A stretch of 64,000 nucleotides of DNA from Cryptomeria japonica (taxonomy: Eukaryota > Streptophyta > Pinopsida > Cupressales > Cupressaceae). Position 1 is the stretch's first letter, and each line of letters opens with the position of its first letter. A program made the position numbers and the translations under genes. Positions 12,521 to 25,990 of this stretch are shown in pieces. The notes under the pieces are model-generated. The model saw nothing but the letters and a program-made list of their open reading frames with translations. It was not told the origin of the DNA and searched no databases. The stretch is from contig NC_081413.1 in assembly GCF_030272615.1 (NCBI RefSeq), positions 334,342,302 to 334,406,301 on the forward strand, in the 5' to 3' direction.

Positions 12521-14477
12521 AAAAATATTTTGGCAGGAACTTGACACTTTGTGTCTCTTGTTATTAGTTTGGAATGTGATTTTTCAATTTTATTATTTGT
12601 TGAGTACAAGGTTTCTAATATCTAAAAAAGATATTTGTTGAGTGTAATGCTCCTAACATCTAAAAGAGATGAGGCTTGGATTGCACCAAATTTGACAGAA
12701 TGGATATCCTTCAGTAAGGTTCTGTTCTCCATAGCAAAAACAAATATGTGGAGAAACGTTCATCAAAAACATTATTATTATTATTATTTATATGATATAT
12801 GGATATGGGCATTTTCAAATGATAAGTTTTTAGCTTTTTAATGAGTTTATGGTTGTAATATGGTCTCTTAGGTTTGAAATTACCATTCAACATAGTAGAA
12901 CTGTGTTATATTTGTCTCTTAATAGGTTAGTAGTTGTTACTATCAATTTAGAAATGTGATCTTTCAATTTGACAATTGTTTTATTTTTTATGATGGATAT
13001 GTGCATTCTCAAGCAACAAGTTTGTAGGTCTACTACGGGTTCATGATTGTAATCTAGTCATCCAATTCATACTCACCATTAGTAGAATTTTGCTATATTT
13101 GCCTCTGCTTTTCTCTTTTTATATAAAGTGATAAAATTATCAAATGCCTTATGTAATAAGCATGGAATCATCTAGAGTGATAAGCACATAGATAGAGGGG
13201 CAGAAAAAGGATCCAGGAAAGATAGGTTGTTCCTAGCATCAAAAAAATGAAAGTGTTGATGTGGTCCTTAATGGCCAAAAATGCATGTGTAAGTGTAATG
13301 GCATGAACCAAAACTATGGTGTGAAGCTAGAACAAGATTATGAGGCTAGAACTATAGGGAATTCGCTTAGTGTGTAGGGAATCTTGCAAAATATATGGTT
13401 ATGAAAGCTTGGGATGTGATAAAAGGAAAGGCATGGAGGTTGAAAGTGAAATCATTAATATCCAAAACTGATGATCATGAAGACACAATGTATGAGAAGG
13501 AAATCATGAAGCTCCCAAAGTGAAAAGGTACGTCCACGGAGGCACAATGTATAAGATGGAAAGCATGAAGGTCCTAATGTATACTAGATATTTAACAAAA
13601 TAAGCGCAAGATTGGGAGGAAACATAACATCATCAAATGTAAAGATATGAAAATCTATAGAGGGGAAGATATGATACCCCTGGGAAATGAATTCAAAGGA
13701 TGTAGAAATAGAAGTGCTAATAAGAACTGCTTTAGAGGTGTGATATAGCAAAGTAAACTAAATGAGTGGTGTTGGAAAGTGTTTAATGCGTCCACATAAT
13801 CTCAATAAGTGACCCTTAAGGAGTATGAGCTATTGATAAAATCTCAATGTGCATGCTCTAATAAGCAATATGTGGCAATACCATGTGCATAATGGTCAAA
13901 GATTGAGAATCGTATCATAAATGTAAACAAGCATAGACAACATAAAAATAAGGTATTATGACAGAGAGAATGGCCATAAAAATAAAAATAAAATAAAACA
14001 CTTGGTGAGATATGAGAACTTAAAAGAGGTGAAAAGTAAGGATCATAAAAAGGCATGAATAAATGAAGATGAAATATTGTAATGATGGGAAATAGGGTTC
14101 ACAAGTTTATGCATGCCAATTAGGAATAAAGCCTATCTCCAGTTATTGCATTTGGAAGGAGAATGGATCCACTTGGTTCAATCTCAAATCTGATTGAAAA
14201 GGATTGAGCACAATGTAAATTCAGTACTCCTTGAATTAGAGTTGAAAATGAATGGAAATGTAAATTGAATGCAATATCTAGGGCTAAAGATGTGAAATTG
14301 ACAATAATCAACATGCATAAACAGTTTTAGATCGGATATGTAGACATAAAGTACATATTTGGAAATACTAGGAAGCAGAGAGAAACGTGTCTAAAATTTG
14401 GGCTAAAAAATGCTAGACAATGGTGCTTGGGCCAACCTTGTCCACAACTTCGGATACAAACAATAGATATATTTTTC
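12521..14477. other. No gene seen; one 59-bp local duplication
   Basis: Non-coding, A/T- then A/G-rich. Between 13475 and 13585 a unit containing CACAATGTAT-AGA-GGAAA-CATGAAG appears twice about 59 bp apart. No protein-like frame was recognised. Confidence 0.5.
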
Positions 14478-14490
14478 GGATCGAGATGTT

Positions 14491-15185
14491 TTGGATTAAA
14501 GCAAAAACAAGTTTTGAAGGGACCCTGAAACCCTTTACAATGAAGATTCTAAAAGGTTTAGAATCAACACAACCAAACAAGCTACAAAGGATAAAGCAAT
14601 ACATAAAGCATCCAAAAAGCCAGCAAAAAACCAAACTAACTACAAAAAACCAGCAGAGACCCACAGACCAGCAAAACAAAAAAAACAGAGAACAAGAATT
14701 ACTTGAGGCTCTTAAGGATCTCAGCGACCTCAACCTCTAGAAGACTCATATTGTCAGCAACATACCTAAGTTTTTTGTAGTCCAAAGTCTAAGCAAAAGC
14801 TTTCTTCTTCGGGTTCCCTCTAGTCCGCTTGTAAGGACTAGACTTCGCCTATGTATTATCTTTGTCCTCATCCACACCGATCAGCACCTTGTCTTGATCA
14901 GCACCTTGTATTGACCATTATGTTCATGGACTCCGCAGTCTGCTTGACAATTATGTGACTGTTGGCCATAATGGTCCTGAGAGTAACCTGGATTTTCTTG
15001 TATTTCTCCTCAACAATGGAGAATCGATCCTCAAACCCTTTTTTCGTGTGATCAATGTCAGCAACAACTCTGTTAACAAAGTCCACCACAGATTTCTTCT
15101 CTTCTTCTGTCCACTGACCATCACCATGTTGTTTATCTTGATGGGTAGGAATAGGCATAGCTTCCATCTTTCTCCCCAAAGCTTG
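14491..15185 (-). mobile_element. 5'-truncated coding retroposon, copy D
   Basis: Minus-strand insertion flanked by a 13-bp direct duplication, GGATCGAGATGTT (14478-14490 and 15186-15198). Its 3' end reads GTAAAGGGTTTCAGGGTCCC then TTCAAAACTTG and a TTTAATCCAAAAC terminus. That nearly matches the 3' end of copy C at 37340-37391, which defines a family. The coding part (about 15180-14735) encodes a basic/coiled-coil segment (TEEEKKSVVDFVNRVVADID, then FEDRFSIVEEKYKKIQ) and ends in LLEVEVAEILKSLK before a Leu/Phe-rich 3' untranslated region, with stops and frame changes. No reverse transcriptase is present. Long, unequal target duplications and 5' truncation are hallmarks of target-primed (LINE-type) insertion. 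Confidence 0.7.
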
Positions 15186-15198
15186 GGATCGAGATGTT

Positions 15199-17419
15199 AT
15201 TTTGAGTGTATCCATGAAGTTTCATCAAAAAAGTGTCAAACAATGGTGCTTGGGGCGACTTTGTCCTCCAATTTTTTCCTCTACAAAAACCGATTCTATG
15301 TGTCTTTGTCTACTCTTCCCAAATCTATATTTTCTCTTTTGAAGCTATCGCCTACACACAATATAAGGAAAATTATGGCTAGGCTGATAGGGTTTGCCTA
15401 GGTCAAACCTCAGGTTTGAAATTAACCCTGTAATTGAATTGAGATTGAAATGGAAAGCGCACCTTAAAAAGGTCAAAGTCTAGATTTGAATTTGAAATGT
15501 TGAATTAGAATGTTACACCTTCACGAATCTTTCTTTGAAGTCCTCATGAAGAGGTTGATGTCATCATGTAGAAATGTAGAAATGTCTTCATAAGATCTTG
15601 ATCATGGATGCCATCTTGAATGCTTAAAATCAGAATACTTGACCTCTCCTTTGTTGCCTTGATAATGCTTAATTGCTTGCTCAAATGAATTTGCTTGATT
15701 GAGTTCATATTGAGAGATGTAATTGAAAGATATGGATTGTGGATGTCCCAGATGAAGGGGTAAGGCTTTCTTTTATTTGTCACCTCATGAAACGTGTTTG
15801 AATTCACAAAGCAAGCCAACATGGAAAAGGAATTTTTGCCTTCATTTTTTTATTATTGAAGGGTCCAAAATTGGGCCCTTTTGGCCTGGATAAAGGCACT
15901 TAGGGTGTCATTGTCCAAGGAAAAGGGCTCTTAAGGTTCCATTGTCTAATCAATCAAGTTTGAACAAAGGACCAAACAATAAGGTAAAAGATGAGGATTG
16001 CAAGTTTGATGTTTGTGTGAGTAGAATCACGCATAATTAGAGCACCGAAGGCCAAAATACCAAAGTCAGGACTAAGTGAGTATGAAATTGTATAGGGATA
16101 CAATTTACAATGTTATATTTAGCCCCCACTTTAGTAGGAGTATGAACATATGCTCATACTCTTAGTAAAGTACATAATAACATTGAAAAACTTTCATCAA
16201 TATATTAAAGAGCCAAGAGACACCAAGCCCCCAAGGACTTAGGATCTTATCAATATAATATCGAGATGAAGGGAGAAATTCATGAAGAGAAGAGAGAGCA
16301 TGACTATATTGGCCCAGTAAGGCTATGCTTATTATGAGTCATGTAGAGAGAGAAAAATTTGAATTGAAAAATCGGTGAAAAGAAAGATTACAAAGAAAAA
16401 GGCTCAATTTGAAAAGTAATCTGAATAAATAATTGACTGCAAAATGAGTGTTATAGCATGCACCAAACATGTCATGGTGTGTGATAAAAGGTGTACAAAC
16501 CAAATCTCATGGTGTGTGCACAAAGCATAACAAAGAGCGGAGTGTATGCTCCCATGTCAAAACGATTGCATATGCCTTACTAGAGCAATTTCTTTAAGGT
16601 AGCATACATGCGTCCAAAAGGCAAGTACATTGCCACATTGATATGCCCCCAATTAAGGACAAATAAAGGGAAATGAAGCACAATACAAAAAGAGCACATA
16701 AGGGATCCACTCATTGGGATTGGTATACGCATTTGATAAATCATGTATATCAAGTATGGTTGTATTGAATTAACCTCATCCCCCAAAGGTAGTGGAACTA
16801 AGATCACACTGGAAGAAGAGCACATAAGATGAACAACAAAAGTCTTTTTTGGTCAACATGAAAGAGACCAAAAAGAGAGATCTTGATGCTTTGCATCATC
16901 CTCGAATAGATAACATAACAATAGCACATTTATGACATCAACATGAGTACAACATATATAAGAATTGAGATACAAATAGAATAATGTCACAACAGGTCCA
17001 GTCTCTTTGTTACCTTGAACCAACTAAGAAACATGGGTCATCCAAAGAGAGCCTAACATAACACAAAGACATATCAAGTATCACATCACTGGGGAAGCAC
17101 ATAAAAGAATCTACTATACAAGTGAGGCTAATCTAGCAAATCATCTCCTTCCCACTCTTGCTTAAGATCATTTAGGGATGCTAGACAAGATGGAAGAAGA
17201 GGCACAACAAGCATGGTAGATGGATCTACAACAACTTTCAAAGAAAAGATCATGCTCTAATAATGAGTCACATTGTTTGTCACTAGGAGCTAGGACTAAT
17301 GCTTTTGAAAATATCGAAGATAGCTCATGATCAATTTCAATAATCTCATGCATATCATTAAAATCATTAGTATCCACATTGTTAGCATCAACACCGTCAT
17401 CTAAATTAATCATAATAAG
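15199..17419. other. Unassigned, probably decayed retrotransposon sequence
   Basis: Starts with a second copy of the ACAATGGTGCTTGG motif also present at 14417, implying a 113-bp tandem repeat before copy D inserted. Minus-strand open stretches (15822-15544 and 17512-17168, the latter acidic and Asp/Asn-rich) have no secure homology. Plus-strand phrases such as AGCCCCCACTTTAGTAGGAG (16132) look like retrotransposon untranslated sequence. Confidence 0.35.
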
Positions 17420-18862
17420 TGTATGCGGGAAAAGCGGGTCGATAGAACTTAAAATGTGAAAAATGAAACCTAAGGAGCCTTGCTCACACACCCACAGGAC
17501 TTCTTGGTGCAAGCTATGGAGTCATGAAGTATGGCTCAACTTCCCAAGGTTGGTTCCATGGTTCTCTATCTCACAAGGTCCCTCAAACCAATTTCTTTTC
17601 TCTCAGATCACTGAGCAAAGAGGTTTAGGGATGACAAATGCAAGAACGAGGGATGCATTGGTTGATTTTAAGGTGAAATACATCCTAAGCTATGCATGAT
17701 CCTTTAAATGCAATAAACTAGATTATAAGATGACAAGATTAGTAGCAAGACTATCCTAGCATGATATACTAGTCTATGATTAAGCTAAATGATAAAGAAA
17801 ATACTCTAAACATGCATATTTAGATTAATTCCTATTTAAAAGAGAGGCTAAATGATGAGCACAAATGATATATTAAAACTTGGATGGATTTTAGTATAAG
17901 TATGATGCTAAAGACTTGGATGATTCAAATGGAGGATGGAGAGCTCTATTTATAGCAAAAATAGGGCAATGAATGGCCAGGATTGAAAGAGGTAATCAAG
18001 GGTTGAGTTTGAAAGTTGGGAATCCATGTTTGTAATTTGCACCAATGAAATGGTGACAAATATCAACATAAGACTGGTTGAGAGGAGATGTAAGAAGCAT
18101 TAAATGCTTAAGAAGACCTCATGGTTATCTTAGGGGGTAAGGGTTATGGTTAAGTTAGGATTACCCATTGGATAAAGGTTTTATCCAAAGGATAAACTCT
18201 TGTGCAAAGGATTAAGGATAACCGTGGTCAAAGCAATAAATGCTTGATGATACCCTTGAGTTACATGGAGGTTGAGTTTAGGGAAATTCTTTAATCATGC
18301 TAGAGGGTTGAGTTAACCATTAATGGTTTGGGAGACTTTCAAAGTTAAGTGGTTGAAGCCTTTAAGGGTTTTCAAAGACTTTGAGGGTTTGAGAAGTGAC
18401 TTCCCCTTGCTTAGGGATGTGACAATATTTAGGAGATGGGTTAGGTTAATTTAGAAGTGATTAGAAGAGTCTAGAAGGGGTTCGGAATAGGGTTTAGGAA
18501 GCAAGTGGGAGATGTAGGATTTTGCAAGTGGATGGAGGGATAATAGGATTTAATTGAATAAAATGAATTTAATTCAATTTGGTTGCAATTGGGGAAATTA
18601 AATAAATTAGATTTATTCAATTTAGGATAAACTATTTAATTAAATTTTAATTTAATTAAAAAGTGGATAGGGGATTTAATTGAATAAAATGATTTATCCT
18701 ATTAAATGGTAAAAGAGGTCTAGTGAATTTAATTAAATAAATGGAGTAATTTACTTAATTAGATAGAGGAATGTGAGTAATTCGATTAAATTGGATTTGA
18801 TTAAATAGAGAAATGAACATAAGATATTCATTTAGGAATATGGTCATTTTTATACGTCTACA
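17420..18862 (-). mobile_element. Ty3/gypsy-type LTR, candidate solo LTR
   Basis: On the minus strand the segment starts TGTAGACGTATAAAAATG (18862) and ends CCCGCATACA (17420). ATAAG lies on both sides (17415-17419, 18863-18867), as expected for a 5-bp duplication. Its start matches two plus-strand LTR starts, TGTAGACAC at 22657 and 24269, and the AT-rich blocks that follow (TTAATTAAAT-rich) are alike. The right end was chosen because it gives both a CA terminus and the duplication; a 7-base match within 1.5 kb could occur by chance. It could instead be the 3' LTR of the minus-strand gag unit just upstream. Confidence 0.45.
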
Positions 18863-19128
18863 ATAAGATATTTAATGCACATAGGAAATGAAGTAGAATA
18901 ATCATTTTACATAGACAATTTTAACAAGTTTGACATGGTTGATTAAGATGAACTTCCTCCAAAGGATTAGGCAAAGACTGGGAAAATGGGATCAAGTCAA
19001 CATTTGGCATCTTAGGGGAGGAAACGTTTGGAAAGAAAGCTCACGAGCCTTGGCATGATGTCTTCATCATGCGATCTATCGCACTATGATTTCTCTTGGT
19101 ATGAATCAAAACTTGTGAAGGTTGGGGA

Positions 19129-21560
19129 TCAATCAGTATAGGATTCTTTTCTTCCTTTGTAGAAGGAGAAAAAAAGAAACCTCACTAGTTTGAGAGATAC
19201 AACATGTTGGGTGCTTTCCTTTATAAGATGCAGAGGTGGGATTGCAACATATATAGGAGGAATATAAGGGGTAGGAAGAAGTCCAGGTCTAGGATGAGGA
19301 GGAGGAATATTCATAGGTGAAGGATCCTTAGGTTTACTCAAGGTTGATATCCTTTCATGTTTGAACACCCCTAGTTCGAGTGAACACCCTTTGAATTTTT
19401 TTTCCCACCATTGCATTTTTCCTTCATGGGTGAAAGTGGGAACCATTATTGTGAACTTACCCATAAGAAAAGGACATCTTCTCAGGGTTTTAAAGGTTTG
19501 AGTGTTTAAAGACAAATAAAATCAAGTACAAAGTTTCCATGTCTTTCTAAGGGCTTATAAAGACTATTATTGATCACGATAATACACCCGTCATGAGAGA
19601 ATTTCAAACATTTATGGATGGTAGAAGTTTTAGCTTTCATGGAATTAAGCCAAGTATGTCCCAACTTCACACAAAATTAGTTAGAGGTAGGGATAATAGA
19701 AAAGGTAATATCTAAGCACTCAATGATAACCTCAACAAGAAGAGTGATGGAACCTATAGTGGGACAAATAAAACCATCATGCACCTTAATCATAACATTA
19801 GATTTGTCATATGTATCTTGATAAAATTGTTGTGTATAAAGATGTTCTTCAATAATAATATTGCCATGCATATTGGATCAATGAGAACTCCTCATGAGAG
19901 CTTTCCTTAATTTTTGTGGTAATGTATAATGGTTCATCAAGTGAATCAATAATCTCTCTTGAGTCAAAGATGATGAGAAAGTAAGTTTTAGGCTTAGATT
20001 GCTCACTAAGATTCACAACATTGTTGGCCTCTACACACATATTATTAGCATTCATGTAATCAGGTTTCTTAGGCTCAACAACATTGGTAGAATGAGAAGG
20101 CAAAGGATTGGTAAATATTTGTAAGTTTTGATTAGAAGGTTATATGGATTTTTTTTATTTTATCATTCATACCCTCCATAGTTATAGTGTTGAAATCAAT
20201 ACGATCTTGAATCACGCGTTTCAACTTATAACACTTCTCAGTATCATGGCCAAGCTAATGATGGTATTGACAAAAGGCTTTAGGATCAAAAGAAGTTGGC
20301 AAAGGCTTAGAGGTATCTATTGACTTGATGGGAGGAAGATTCATCACATTAGCATTAATTAACCTAAGCATGATACTATGCAATATTTTAGAAAGAGGAG
20401 TGATATTACGACATGTAAATATTAATGATAAAGGGGCCACACTTGATGTTGTAGTTGCCACTAGTGTATCAATATGATTAGAAGAATTTTTATTGATCTT
20501 GATAAATTTCTTGTTTTATTTTTTGAACTTTTGAAAGGATTGATGTCGAGTATTTCATTCTTGTCAACTGAAGTCATTGATGAAGAGGATTAAAATTGAC
20601 TCACTTGAAGTTGATAATTATGAAGCATTGTGCATAAATGTGTGAAATATGTAAAATTAGAAAATAGAAACTTATCTCTAATATCCTTTTGAAAATTATT
20701 AATGAAAATTAGTTGAACATCGTCATCGGGAACAAGATAAGCTATTTGTGAATGCAAATGTTTTTATCTACCAATGAAATCAATCACTTTTTCTTTAACT
20801 CCTTGTTTATAATGCATCAAGTTAGTTAATGTAATTTGAGGACCAATATTGTTTTGAAAATGTTGCACAAATGCATTAGACAATTGATGAAAAAAATGCA
20901 TCAATTGATCAAGGAGGCATTGAATAATACCTTGGCAAACCTTTATCTCTTAATGTACGAGTGAATAGTTTTTCCACAAGTCTATTGTCATGAGAGAAGT
21001 CACTACATAATGTTTGAAATGTTTTCACATTAGTTTGGGGGTCACCTTTTCCATAATATAACTCCAAATGAGGAACCTCCATGTGTTGTGGGATAAGAGT
21101 ACAAGTAATGTCATTGGAAAGTGGGCTAGCCATATCTATTGTAGGAACATTGAAAGTAGATTAGGTTAAAGAAGTCGATTGTTGTTGTAAGGATGAGACA
21201 CATTGAGCTAAATTTTTTATAGTGGCTTTAGTGGAGAGTTGGAATTGGACATGCTAGATTGCAATGGTGGTGTAACATTATGATAAGTAGGTGGAGCTTG
21301 AGAATAGGAAGGTAGAACATTATTATATGTGGGTATAGGAGATGGTTGTGAAATAAATGGAAGGATAATGGAAGGAGATATGTAGGAGTATTGATTCATA
21401 TGATTTCTCCCATGATTGACATGTATAGTGTAGATTGTTTGATTATAGCTAGATTGAGTTGAGTTCCAATCTGATTGAATTATGGTTCTTGTGGCCTTAT
21501 TGTTTTCTTGTCTCAAGCACATGGTATTTGATTTTCAAAGTCCAAAGGGATCCCTTTCTA
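19129..21560 (-). mobile_element. Ty3/gypsy gag-protease remnant without RT
   Basis: Minus strand, 5' to 3'. First a Pro/Ser/Asn-rich segment (21522-21217). Then the gag core with PHLELYYGKGDPQTNVKTFQ and LFTRTLRDKGLPRYYSMPP (21133-20909). Next frames rich in Asn/Glu (20103-19849) lead into a protease-like stretch ending VMIKVHDGFICPTIGSITLL, then CVKLGHTWLNSMKAKTSTIHKC (about 19675-19610). A Pro-rich stretch follows (19515-19129). Gag and protease are in the usual order, but the RT, RNase H and integrase that should follow are absent; an LTR begins at 18862. Many stops and frameshifts are present. It is either internally deleted or a non-autonomous large-LTR derivative. Recognition rests on the gag core motif. 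Confidence 0.7.
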
Positions 21561-22656
21561 AAAGAACCATGTGGCAGTCTCTCATTCCTTTTCCCAAAGA
21601 GATCGCACAATTTGTGTTAGACTCTACCAAGATGCCACCTAGGGTTCCCACAACCTCTTTAACAGTTTCCTATCATAAAGGATTTTGCAAAGGAACATTC
21701 CATGTGGAGACTTAATCAAAGATTAGAGTCGTCAATAAAGAAGACTCGAGATTTTGCGTTGGTGCACTACCTATTCAAGGTTGGGATGGAGTATGTAACA
21801 AGTTGCACTCATAGCAAAAAAGCCATTTATCACTTGGGCGAAGCTTCCATTGATTGGAAAATTACTCGAAAGTAGATAAATATTGACTTAAGTCAAAAAA
21901 AAGAACAAGAAAAAAGAAGAAGAGAAAGATCAATGTTGTAATCATCTTGATCAAAATCATAAACAACCCAAGTGGCTATCATGCCACACACATGAAATTA
22001 AAAGAAATAATTTGGATCTCTAGCGCAAAGGCAGTTGCAATAGTTGCCATGATAAGATGGACATGTGATAAATAAACAGAGGATTCTTCAGTTGCAAAAA
22101 TCATTCACAGTTAGGAGATAAAATTATATAAAATCCCACTGGTGTTCTTGTAATAGGAGTTCAACACTTCTTGTAAATGAGACTTTTGTAACCCCCTTTC
22201 TTACAAAGAATAAAAAAAATGTTTTTGAGTTCAGTGATTTGTATTTGTGATTTGACCTTAGGATATTTGTTCTTAGGTAGAGCATGGGATTGTGCCATTG
22301 TTTTCCTTTTCCTTGTTTTATTTAAGTTAGCATGCTCTGTGTCGCTTTGATTTGGAAGCAATTGTTGTATACTAATTTTTGCTTCTCTATTTCTTGGTTT
22401 ATCTGTGAATTATGAATTATGTAGGATATTTCACTCTTTTTTTCCTCATATTAGGAATTAGATTATTATCTCAAGAAATAAATAAGAAGAATGGCTAATT
22501 ATTGTGAAAATCCCAAAGGATTCATGTGTTTCTACCAAGCCTTGACAGGTGCCTCCCATGGGGGATTCAAATGTTATGCCCTATGTCTGTGTCACTTTGT
22601 AAATTATATTCTCCACACAACAATGAAGGGTTGTGAAGTGATGTGCTCATTCCTAG
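21561..22656. other. No gene seen; probably leader of the minus-strand gypsy unit
   Basis: Lies upstream of the minus-strand gag where a 5' leader and LTR would be expected. I could not find a minus-oriented LTR end or a primer-binding site in it. Confidence 0.3.
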
Positions 22657-23600
22657 TGTAGACACATAAATTTTTTCATACTTGACTATTCTATCCAATT
22701 AAATAAATATTTATTATTTAATTAATTAATCTTTTATCTTTACCCTTCACCCTTAATTAAGTAAATTTACATTTATTTAATTTTAATGTTGACATGTATC
22801 CTTCACCATTAACTAAATAAATTTGCATTTATTTAATATGCCTAACCTTATCCTACAAATCCTCTTATTAAATCAATTAACTAATGCCTAATCAATTAAT
22901 TGATTTTGGCTAACTAACCTTGAGATTACCATTTTCCCTATTATTTCATTCCTCATCAACCTCAATCCTTGTACACTCAATCCTAGCCCTTGAATCCATC
23001 TACATAGATCAAGATCTAAACTTGTCATCATATGAAAAATGTCCCTACCCTCCTCTTGCTCACACATGTTTGCGCATGAAAGGTCACCTCATAGCCACTC
23101 TACCTCTAACACATGTCATAAACATGTCACTTTCCAAGTCAGCCTATCTCTTACACATGCCATAGACATGTCACTTTCACAAGCCACCCTATTTCCAACA
23201 CATGTCATAAACATGTCTCATTCATGTTCTTCCCAATGTGTTCTTACACATGTGTGAGCACACCTATCTCTTACACCTCCATCCTCCTTATGACACTTGT
23301 CACAAGACTGAGCCCTTAATCCATGCCATCTCTGCTAATGAATCCTAGCCACCCATTAATCATTGAATCACAACCATTCATTTGGTCTCATTTTTATCTT
23401 TCTTCTTCTATCCTACCCTTATGCTACTATTTTCTTCTCTCATTCTATCATAATCCCAATCTCACATTGCTAGTTTGATTAGCCACATTCATCCCATCAA
23501 CAACATCAAAAGGAGAAAATCAAGTGGAGTTGGGTGCATTCACTTTGGCTCAATCCAAGGAGTGATGAAGGTATATGCTTGTGTTTAGATTTAGATTTCA
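22657..23600 (+). mobile_element. Candidate gypsy LTR fragment (right end not defined)
   Basis: Begins TGTAGACACATAAA at 22657 and continues with the same kind of TTAATTAA-rich blocks as the LTRs at 24269 and 17420-18862. The right boundary is a guess; the similarity to LTR starts is the only evidence. It is followed by leader-like sequence and a purine tract AAAGGGGGGCAC near 24020, which could be a polypurine tract before a 3' LTR. Confidence 0.35.
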
Positions 23601-24268
23601 TGTTTAAACATTTAGTAAGCATTTATTTTTTATTATCTTCATTGCCCTCAACTCCCATGTTCTGATGGAGTATAAAGAGAAAGGGGTGATTCGAAAGACA
23701 CCCCTCTTGGAAGTAGAATCTTGTCAATCTTATCTAAGCCCCAAAGAGATTTATACCTTTGGTAAGTGAAGGTAGAGATTGGGTTACCATCTCCTCTTGG
23801 TTGTTTGACATTATTCTCTTTCATCTACGGATTTGGGCATCACGTACCTTGTGTATATAGAAGACACCCCTTAGTTAAGCTTGTGAAGCCTAATTGAGAC
23901 ATTTTAGCCATCTTTCCTCATGGTGTCTTGTGCATAAAAGGATTGATAATTCCACTTGAGTAGGCTTGTTGGTGTCTTATGTGTTTGAATGTTTAGATCA
24001 CCTTCCCCATTTTAAACCAAAGGGGGGCACATCATCCAATTTGAGCCATAGGATTTTGCATTTTGCATCATTTAATGTGTGTTTTCATATTAAATCCAAA
24101 AATCCCCAAAAAATCATAAAACTCAAAAGTCCAAAAATATTCAAAAAACCAAAAAGCCCTAAAAATCAAAATATTTCAAAAAATAAAATAATTAAATCAT
24201 TGTTTAAGCCTAGGTGTCCTCCAAGTAAAGCTTTCCACATCATCTCCAAGTCAAATCTTCCATCTATC

Positions 24269-25346
24269 TGTAGACACCTAAAATTTGATTAATCTAATTA
24301 ATTAGATTTTTCTATCCTGAATACTTTTAAATTAAATAATCACATGTTATTTAATTAATTAGTGTTTCCCCCCTTTAGGTAATTAATTGTATTAATTATG
24401 CTATAGCCCAATTTGATTAATTATTTGACAACCCAAAATCATTTAATTAATTAAATCCCTTTTTTAACCCTTCATCTATTAAATAAAATAAATTCACTTT
24501 ATTTTATTTTATTCATTATCTTTTCTTCTTCCCTATTAATTAATTCTTAATTAATTAATTCCTCCTCTCATTTGAATAATTAATTAACTATTCAAATAAG
24601 TCACATGCCTCTTAACTTCTAACCACCTAACCTAACCCCTACCCTTACCCTTGGGTTCTAACTACCCTTTCTTCCCTAACCACCCTTATCCTATCCCATC
24701 CTAACCTCCTCTCCCACATGTGTGCACATTCACTATTTTCTAAATATTGGAAAACAATCTATTTTCAGGTGGTTCTTCCCCAAATAGACATGTGGCCCTC
24801 CTTTGGGACACTCATCTTCCCTCTTGAGCCACTTGTCCTCTTTAAGGACAAGTGTGGAATCTTCTTCCACATGGCTTCCTTTTGAGTGCCACTTGTCTTC
24901 CTTGAGGAAAAGTGTTTCATTTTTCCTATCCCCTCCTCTCCTTCCAACTCCTATTTAATCCCCCCTCTTTTTCAAGCAACTCCTCCTCTTTTCACACGTC
25001 ATATCATCATAATGCCAAAATGATCCACTTTCATACATTCACATCGTTATGTTGCTGAAATTACCACTCAACATCACACATCCATCCCATACTTCACCAA
25101 AGATCCATTATCATTTGAATCAATAATCATGGAGCACAATCAAGTATCCAAAGACGTCTTCAAGCACACATAAGATCGAGGAACTATCAAATCAAAGCGG
25201 GATTGTGGTTTGCATTGTTTTTGTCCTTTTAATTATGCTTTTGATTTTATCATTCTAATCTTGAGGTGTATGATGTCTTGTGTTTGCTTGATTAATTAGA
25301 TTTATTTTTTGTCATTTATGCTCGCACACACATTTTTCATCGCACA
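24269..25346 (+). mobile_element. Ty3/gypsy LTR (5' LTR of a gag-bearing remnant)
   Basis: Starts TGTAGACACCTAAAATTTG (24269) and probably ends ...CATCGCACA (25346). A few bases later comes TGGCATGCTCGGTGGGACC, which looks like the conserved primer-binding region of plant gypsy elements. A long leader and a Pro-rich gag (27.9-28.7 kb) follow in the same orientation, so this reads as a 5' LTR. The partner 3' LTR and the whole pol are missing. Confidence 0.5.
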
Positions 25347-25350
25347 TTTT

Positions 25351-25370
25351 CTGGCATGCTCGGTGGGACC
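25351..25370 (+). promoter_or_regulatory. Probable primer-binding site region
   Basis: CTGGCATGCTCGGTGGGACC lies just after the inferred LTR end. The position and GGTGGGACC core suit a tRNA primer site, but I could not identify the tRNA. Confidence 0.35.
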
Positions 25371-25489
25371 TACTTCATGAGTCATTTCTCACATTTTTTG
25401 TTGTTTGAGTGTATTTTTCATATAATTTGAGCACTTACAGGCAAAAACGTGGGAATGAGCACTTAAAATTTCCGCCTCGGCAGAGGTCT

Positions 25490-25990
25490 ATTCATTGATT
25501 TTTCTATTTCAAGAAACGACGGGTTTGCTTTTAGAAATGGCGGTTTTGATACTTGAAGCAGCGGGAATGCATTCCCGCATTTGTACAGATGGTAAAATTT
25601 AACCATTTTGCTCTTAGGATTTCTGTAAATACTTTTTGCTGTCACATAACCAGTTAGCGGGTTTGAAAAGTGAAATAGAAGGTTCAATAGATGAAATGGC
25701 AAGTTTGCTCTAGTAAATTTGCACAACATTTCATCTATTCTTTTTCCTGCATTTTAAATTCTGCATATTTTTGAAACGATAGGTTTGAACTGTGAAATGG
25801 TGGGTTCATGGTCATAAAATATCGATTCCGTTAACCTCCATTTTCATTTCTACATAAATAGCAGGTCTGCCATTTTAAATAGCGGGTTTGCACTCTGAAG
25901 TGGTGGGTTTGCATCCTAAAGTAGCAGGTTTGCATGTATTTGTCATAAAGTGGCGGGTTTGAACTGTGTCCAGGCGGGTTTGAATTCTAC
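25490..25990 (+). repeat. Dispersed GCGGGTTTG-type leader repeat, block 1
   Basis: About ten copies of a 9-base core RGYGGGTTTG (variants AGCAGGTTTG, GGTGGGTTTG, GATAGGTTTG) spaced 20-60 bp apart, mostly followed by CA or AA. They occupy the leader between the LTR at 24269 and the gag at 27867. The surrounding sequence is unrelated from copy to copy, so only the core is kept. Confidence 0.6.

Noticed and set aside
14413-14740. 106-codon Phe/Leu/Cys-rich minus-strand ORF resembling a membrane protein
   Set aside because: It is the 3' untranslated region of retroposon copy D plus target flank; the same T/G-rich sequence in copy C is also non-coding.
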